The notes beneath the pieces are model-generated. The model was not told where the DNA came from, made no database searches, and worked only from the letters and a program-made list of their open reading frames with translations. A DNA stretch of 64,000 nucleotides from an uncultured Bacteroides sp. (lineage in GTDB: Bacteria > Bacteroidota > Bacteroidia > Bacteroidales > Bacteroidaceae). Shown here piece by piece: positions 60,296 to 64,000 of the stretch; position 1 is the first letter of the stretch; each line of letters opens with the position of its first letter. The position numbers were made by a program, and so were the translations under genes. The DNA lies in the NCBI GenBank assembly GCA_900766195.1, contig CAAFUN010000147.1:1-64000 (forward strand), written 5' to 3'.

Positions 60296-61770
60296 GTAAA
60301 GAAACAAATATTCAAACCCTCGGCAACCTTGGTATCTATGCTGACAGCGGCAATGTATTTGCCTTCAGCATGGGCGATCGTCCTGCCGGTATGCCATTCC
60401 CCGGACTGAACGATTATAGTTCGGTGCTGCCCTATTGCGATATGCAATGGAGTACAATACAAGGCTTCAACATATTGTGGCGTGGTATCAACAACGCCAA
60501 ATGCGAAGAGATTGAATCGGATATCAAACAGAATAGGCTATTGCCTAGGCTTATCAAGAAACAAATGTCTATGCTGTATGGTCAGGGTATCATGCCCTAT
60601 ATGCCTACACTAAGCGAGGACGGCAAGTATAGCCGCAAATGGATGCAGATACCGGACGTAACGAATTGGCTGGAGTCTTGGAAAAGCAACGGGATGGAGA
60701 CAGATCACCGGGAGTTTGCCAAGACGTGCATTAAAAACTACTATACCTTTGGAGACTTCTTTGCTAAGTTCCGCTTCTCTGCCGGAAAAGCTTTCGGAGT
60801 GGGCCGTCCGCTTGCAGGAATAGAAGCTCTTGAAAACAAACTTTGCCGACTGGCCACCATGCGCAAAGACGTGGCCTATAGCCTGATATCATATAGCGAT
60901 TTCCACCAGGTGTCCGTGGGCAAATGGAGTTACGGCAATGGCAATTTCCTATTCTATCCACGCTTCCGGATGGATGAAGTAGACAGCTATAACTTTGCTG
61001 CTATTGGCCATTTCCGCGAGAAGTCTGTAGGCGAATTCTATGGAGTGAACGAAACGCACTCGGGAACGCAGCCCTACATCAAAGGTAGTAACCAAACGGC
61101 CAGATATATAAACTCCTTCCTCAAAAACTCTTTGGCCGCCAAGAAACATATTAAAATACCTAATATGTGGCTGGAAAGTAAGCGCATTCAAATTCAAAAA
61201 ATTTGCGATGAAAACAAGAAGCGAAAATCAAAAGGAGATGCACAAATCCTCTACAACAACATCGAAGTAGGTAACGAATATAAAGAGTCCACGCTAATAG
61301 AATATATCGCTTCTGAAATGCGTAAGATATCAGACTATCTGTCCGGGGCAGACAACCAGGGCAAAGCTTATGCATCTTATACCTACACAGACGCAAAGGG
61401 CACTCTGCAGGAATGGAAGATTGAGGATGTGGATATGAAATATAAGGAGTATATAGAAGCTCTTATCAGCTATGATAAGCGTGCAGACGAAGTGCTGGTG
61501 TCCGCGCTTGGCATAGATAGCAGTATAAGCAACATCAGCAAAGACGGAGTGATATCAAAGTCCGGAGCCGATGTTTACTATAACTATTTGATTTACCTGA
61601 TGCAACTCAATCCGGAAGATGAAATATGTAGCGAGCCGTTTAACATTGCACTACAAATCAACTTTCCTACCCTCTACAAGCAAGGCATACGCCTTGGATT
61701 CTATCGCGAAACTCCCTCGCGCCAGGAAGAAGTAGCACCATCGCAACGCTTAAACAACCAACAATCATGA
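60292..61770 (+). CDS. Probable portal protein
   Basis: A 492-aa protein placed after the terminase large subunit. Helical regions such as IKQNRLLPRLIKKQMSMLYGQGIMPYM, the FAKTCIKNYYTFGDFFAKFRF segment, and ALISYDKRADEVLVSALGIDSSISNISKDG read like a portal stem and wing of a divergent type. The C-terminus is Gln/Asn-rich. It would form the ring at which DNA enters. The assignment is by order and general character; no short signature motif proves it. Confidence 0.6.
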   Translation: MSKETNIQTLGNLGIYADSGNVFAFSMGDRPAGMPFPGLNDYSSVLPYCDMQWSTIQGFNILWRGINNAKCEEIESDIKQNRLLPRLIKKQMSMLYGQGIMPYMPTLSEDGKYSRKWMQIPDVTNWLESWKSNGMETDHREFAKTCIKNYYTFGDFFAKFRFSAGKAFGVGRPLAGIEALENKLCRLATMRKDVAYSLISYSDFHQVSVGKWSYGNGNFLFYPRFRMDEVDSYNFAAIGHFREKSVGEFYGVNETHSGTQPYIKGSNQTARYINSFLKNSLAAKKHIKIPNMWLESKRIQIQKICDENKKRKSKGDAQILYNNIEVGNEYKESTLIEYIASEMRKISDYLSGADNQGKAYASYTYTDAKGTLQEWKIEDVDMKYKEYIEALISYDKRADEVLVSALGIDSSISNISKDGVISKSGADVYYNYLIYLMQLNPEDEICSEPFNIALQINFPTLYKQGIRLGFYRETPSRQEEVAPSQRLNNQQS

Positions 61771-62624
61771 GCAATATATTATCCGATCTATTCCCGTCCA
61801 TACTCCTGTTTGGCAAATACGTGCCTTACCTGGAAGCTAACACCAACTTTGATGACCTTAACGCCAGTGCACTGCCGGCATCAAAGCAGATTAAGATCAT
61901 CATCACATCGGGCATATACGACTCGATCTCTGCCGAAGCGGAGATAAGCGAAAAGCGCGAAGCTCTGCGTTCGGCCTTGGCCAACCTCACCATGAGCAAG
62001 CAACTATCGTTTGATGTTATCACCCGGCGCAAACAGAATATAGAGACGTATAAGTATGAAGTAGAGCAAATGAAGCGCGATCTTATGCAGGGTTACTTCA
62101 ATGCCATGGACACGCTTATCTCACTGCTTAATGAAGAGAAGAGCGCAGCGTGGCAAGCTACGGACTACTGCAAGAAACTAAAACTATTGAAGATTCAGAC
62201 TACCGAGGAGTTTGATTCTATCTACCCTATAGACCTATCCTATCTGTTCTTTTTTCGCTGCATACCATGGCAAAAGGAAGTGCTAGACGAAAAGTTAGGA
62301 GGGCTTTTCAGCAGAGCGGAGGGTAATGAGAGCGAAATCCCTCTGCTGAAACGTGCCCTTTGCAAATACACCATTGCCAAGGCATTGCGCCGCTTTGATA
62401 TCCTGCAGTTCCCGGAAGTGATCCGCGGACTGTTTCTCGATGCAAAGCCATCTAGAACAGGAGAATCAGAGCAAACACAAATCCTACGCCTGGCAGATCA
62501 GCTCACAGCTGAAGCTGATCTGTTAGTGTCCGGCATTGAACTCGCTTTGAATGAGTCAGGAACAAATATAGTATCAACTACATCCTTCAATCGTCCGGAG
62601 GATAAAATCTATCTCCTGTCATGA
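61767..62624 (+). CDS. Phage hypothetical protein, possible head-tail connector
   Basis: A 285-aa protein with 4-bp overlaps on both sides. Mostly helical (SISAEAEISEKREALRSALANLTMSKQLSFDVITRRKQNIETYKYEVEQMKRDL), with an aromatic strand in the middle (PIDLSYLFFFRCIPWQ). Such proteins directly after the portal are often connectors or head-completion proteins in Bacteroidetes phages. I cannot confirm a family. Confidence 0.5.
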   Translation: MSNILSDLFPSILLFGKYVPYLEANTNFDDLNASALPASKQIKIIITSGIYDSISAEAEISEKREALRSALANLTMSKQLSFDVITRRKQNIETYKYEVEQMKRDLMQGYFNAMDTLISLLNEEKSAAWQATDYCKKLKLLKIQTTEEFDSIYPIDLSYLFFFRCIPWQKEVLDEKLGGLFSRAEGNESEIPLLKRALCKYTIAKALRRFDILQFPEVIRGLFLDAKPSRTGESEQTQILRLADQLTAEADLLVSGIELALNESGTNIVSTTSFNRPEDKIYLLS

Positions 62625-63592
62625 ATGCTATTATCAAGATATCTGTAAAGGGCAAACCCTACTATGTGCGCAATGCCTGGCATTTGCTCACTCCTGATGC
62701 CTTCCTTTCGCTAATGGAAGATCTCGTAGCGTTTTCTGCCGGACAACTCTCTGCCGGCATGGTGAAAGTGCGTTATGTGGCCCGCGAGCTGGGCATTAAG
62801 CTCAAAAAGGTGCACGATGAAGACGGCTTGGCAAATTTGGCATGGATAGCAGAACAGGTCACTTTTCCCTTCCTTATTTGCTATCCGGACAATGATGCCG
62901 CGCTGGCGGATCTCGATGCTCCTACCCGTGCCAAATATAAACGCCTATCTCCGGAACATATAGAGGGCGATGCCTTGGCTAGATATCTAGCTAAACTTGA
63001 TTACCGGTACACACTTGACGGCCTGTTCTGCGCACAGCTAATGCCGGAACTGAAAGTAGGCTACAAACGCTTGACGGGATATACCATTGACACCAATTTC
63101 GGCACGCTCACCACTTCACTCGTGGCACAACAATGGCTTGAAGCGCGAAGACTATGTAGCAATCCATCTGCTGATCAGCTGGCTTTGCTTACGGCAATAC
63201 TTTACTGTCCAAAGCCCTACAGCATAGATACAGCCAAACGCTTGGCTACCGGATTGACGCACTTGCCACTGTCTACACTAGAGGCCGTAGCGTTCAATTT
63301 CAATGCCTTCAATAACTTTCTGTTCCGCCGGACCGAATTTGCTATACTGGCAGAAGGCAAAGCCACAAAGAAAGCCATCACCGTAGAAGCCGATGCCAAG
63401 CTGTATGACCTGTCCGGCTACGGACTAGGTAGCAGCTCCGAAGTGGAGCAATTGAACATCATTACCTACCTCACCATACTCAGAAACAAGCTTATTGAAA
63501 GTGTCCGATCTCTGCACGGTGCCAACATGAAGCTTGCCGATATAGCAACCGAAACCGGGCTACCTTTGTCCATAATCACAGATATAATATGA
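62621..63592 (+). CDS. Phage hypothetical protein
   Basis: A 323-aa protein overlapping its neighbours by 4 bp at each end. It starts with a short beta segment (IIKISVKGKPYYVRNAWHLL) and is then mainly helical, with a possible HTH at the end (MKLADIATETGLPLSIITDII). No family recognised. Gene order after the portal suggests a structural or assembly role, but the C-terminal HTH is unusual for that. Confidence 0.5.
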   Translation: MNAIIKISVKGKPYYVRNAWHLLTPDAFLSLMEDLVAFSAGQLSAGMVKVRYVARELGIKLKKVHDEDGLANLAWIAEQVTFPFLICYPDNDAALADLDAPTRAKYKRLSPEHIEGDALARYLAKLDYRYTLDGLFCAQLMPELKVGYKRLTGYTIDTNFGTLTTSLVAQQWLEARRLCSNPSADQLALLTAILYCPKPYSIDTAKRLATGLTHLPLSTLEAVAFNFNAFNNFLFRRTEFAILAEGKATKKAITVEADAKLYDLSGYGLGSSSEVEQLNIITYLTILRNKLIESVRSLHGANMKLADIATETGLPLSIITDII

Positions 63593-64000
63593 TACTAAGG
63601 CTCGTTAAATACTTCGCCAAATTCCCCACCAAGGCAGGCGTGCAAAAGATGTTTGTTCGTGGAGAAAGTTCGTTGCCGGCTTATGCCACGCTGCTGGCTT
63701 ATGTCGATGCTTTGCCGGACGTTAGCGTAATGCCCGATATTGAAAACTTTGTTGTGGCCAGCTCGCTAGAGAAAGTAAAAGGCTTTGTAAGCGGATTCCG
63801 TGGCGTGCAAACTTATCTCATGCTAGACTATGGCGAGATAGCCAGCGGAGCGGATCAGCGTAATAGCATACAAGACACCATGCGGCTGGCCGTTACCGTG
63901 GCGTGCCACATTGATAATAATGCTGACTTGGTAGAAGATAATATAGCTAGCAACAACACGCTAGATCTTGCCAACCGGCTACGCGCACACATCATGGCAG
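63589..64000 (+). CDS. Phage hypothetical protein, partial (runs off the window)
   Basis: Starts at ATG 63589, overlapping the previous stop (ATGA). At least 137 codons are open to the right edge. The visible part (MILRLVKYFAKFPTKAGVQ ... RNSIQDTMRLAVTVACHIDNNADLVED) is mixed alpha/beta and unrecognised. Its place suggests a minor head-tail or connector protein. Confidence 0.6.
   Translation, partial: MILRLVKYFAKFPTKAGVQKMFVRGESSLPAYATLLAYVDALPDVSVMPDIENFVVASSLEKVKGFVSGFRGVQTYLMLDYGEIASGADQRNSIQDTMRLAVTVACHIDNNADLVEDNIASNNTLDLANRLRAHIMA

Larger units (their letters stand above)
40356..64000 (+). mobile_element. Prophage (tailed-phage type), right end outside the window
   Basis: A continuous block of phage genes: repressor and divergent early operon, primase-helicase, capsid protease, capsid-like, terminase and portal-like genes, with nearly all genes on the plus strand and many 4-bp ATGA overlaps. 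Base composition is richer in G+C from about 44 kb than in the flanking chromosome. No integrase, lysis or tail genes are present, so the element continues past 64 kb. The left boundary is placed between 40044 and 40356. Confidence 0.9.

Noticed and set aside
1..64000. CRISPR array
   Set aside because: The only periodic repeats (22, 26, 28 and 48 bp) have spacing too short or units too degenerate, and no cas gene is present.

Overview
The window is chromosomal DNA of a gut Bacteroides-type bacterium (Bacteroidota). Evidence: paired SusC/SusD genes, BACON-domain lipoproteins, DUF4251, DUF3244 and DUF5686 proteins, and promoters of the Bacteroidota type (TTG, about 20 bp, TAnnTTTG) in front of several genes. 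Species cannot be fixed from the sequence alone.

Layout. (1) 0.1-11.8 kb, plus strand: a polysaccharide utilization locus (PUL) with a GH115 alpha-glucuronidase, a calcineurin-like phosphoesterase lipoprotein, SusC, SusD and a BACON/OB-fold surface lipoprotein. (2) 12-22.5 kb: housekeeping and regulatory genes (DUF4251 protein, LuxR-type regulator, mnmA, O-acetylhomoserine sulfhydrylase, S41 protease lipoprotein, DUF3244 protein, a TPR/HTH membrane regulator, enolase), interrupted by a 1.4 kb gap that holds repeats and a likely small RNA. (3) 22.6-32.7 kb, minus strand: a second PUL in the order SusC, SusD, surface glycan-binding protein, GH16 endo-beta-glucanase, GH3 beta-glucosidase. This gene set fits use of beta-1,3- or mixed-linkage beta-glucan: the surface GH16 cuts, SusCD imports, GH3 trims. 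(4) 33-40 kb: DUF5686 outer-membrane protein, Crp/Fnr regulator, GH20 hexosaminidase and a secreted hypothetical protein. (5) 40.3 kb to the end: a prophage that runs off the right edge.

The prophage has a leftward HTH repressor, three related operators, a rightward early operon (HTH and LuxR-type regulators, small proteins, NUMOD protein, deoxyribosyltransferase-like enzyme, a 1344-aa primase-helicase), then a 660-bp non-coding region with iterons and an inverted GTTGGAC array around an AT-rich core that looks like a replication origin. The structural genes follow: S49 protease, probable capsid protein, a second structural protein, coiled-coil repeat protein, terminase, portal-like and connector-like genes. 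No integrase, lysis or tail genes are visible; they may lie to the right.

The most interesting unexplained items are an about 82-nt RNA candidate at 18.4 kb with its own promoter and terminator and a 21-bp wobble-compensated stem; two dispersed non-coding elements (17.3 and 38.7 kb) with the same layout but different, internally consistent motifs; the putative phage origin; a perfect 25-bp inverted repeat inside a phage enzyme gene; and a tetraloop-rich gap between terL and the portal-like gene.
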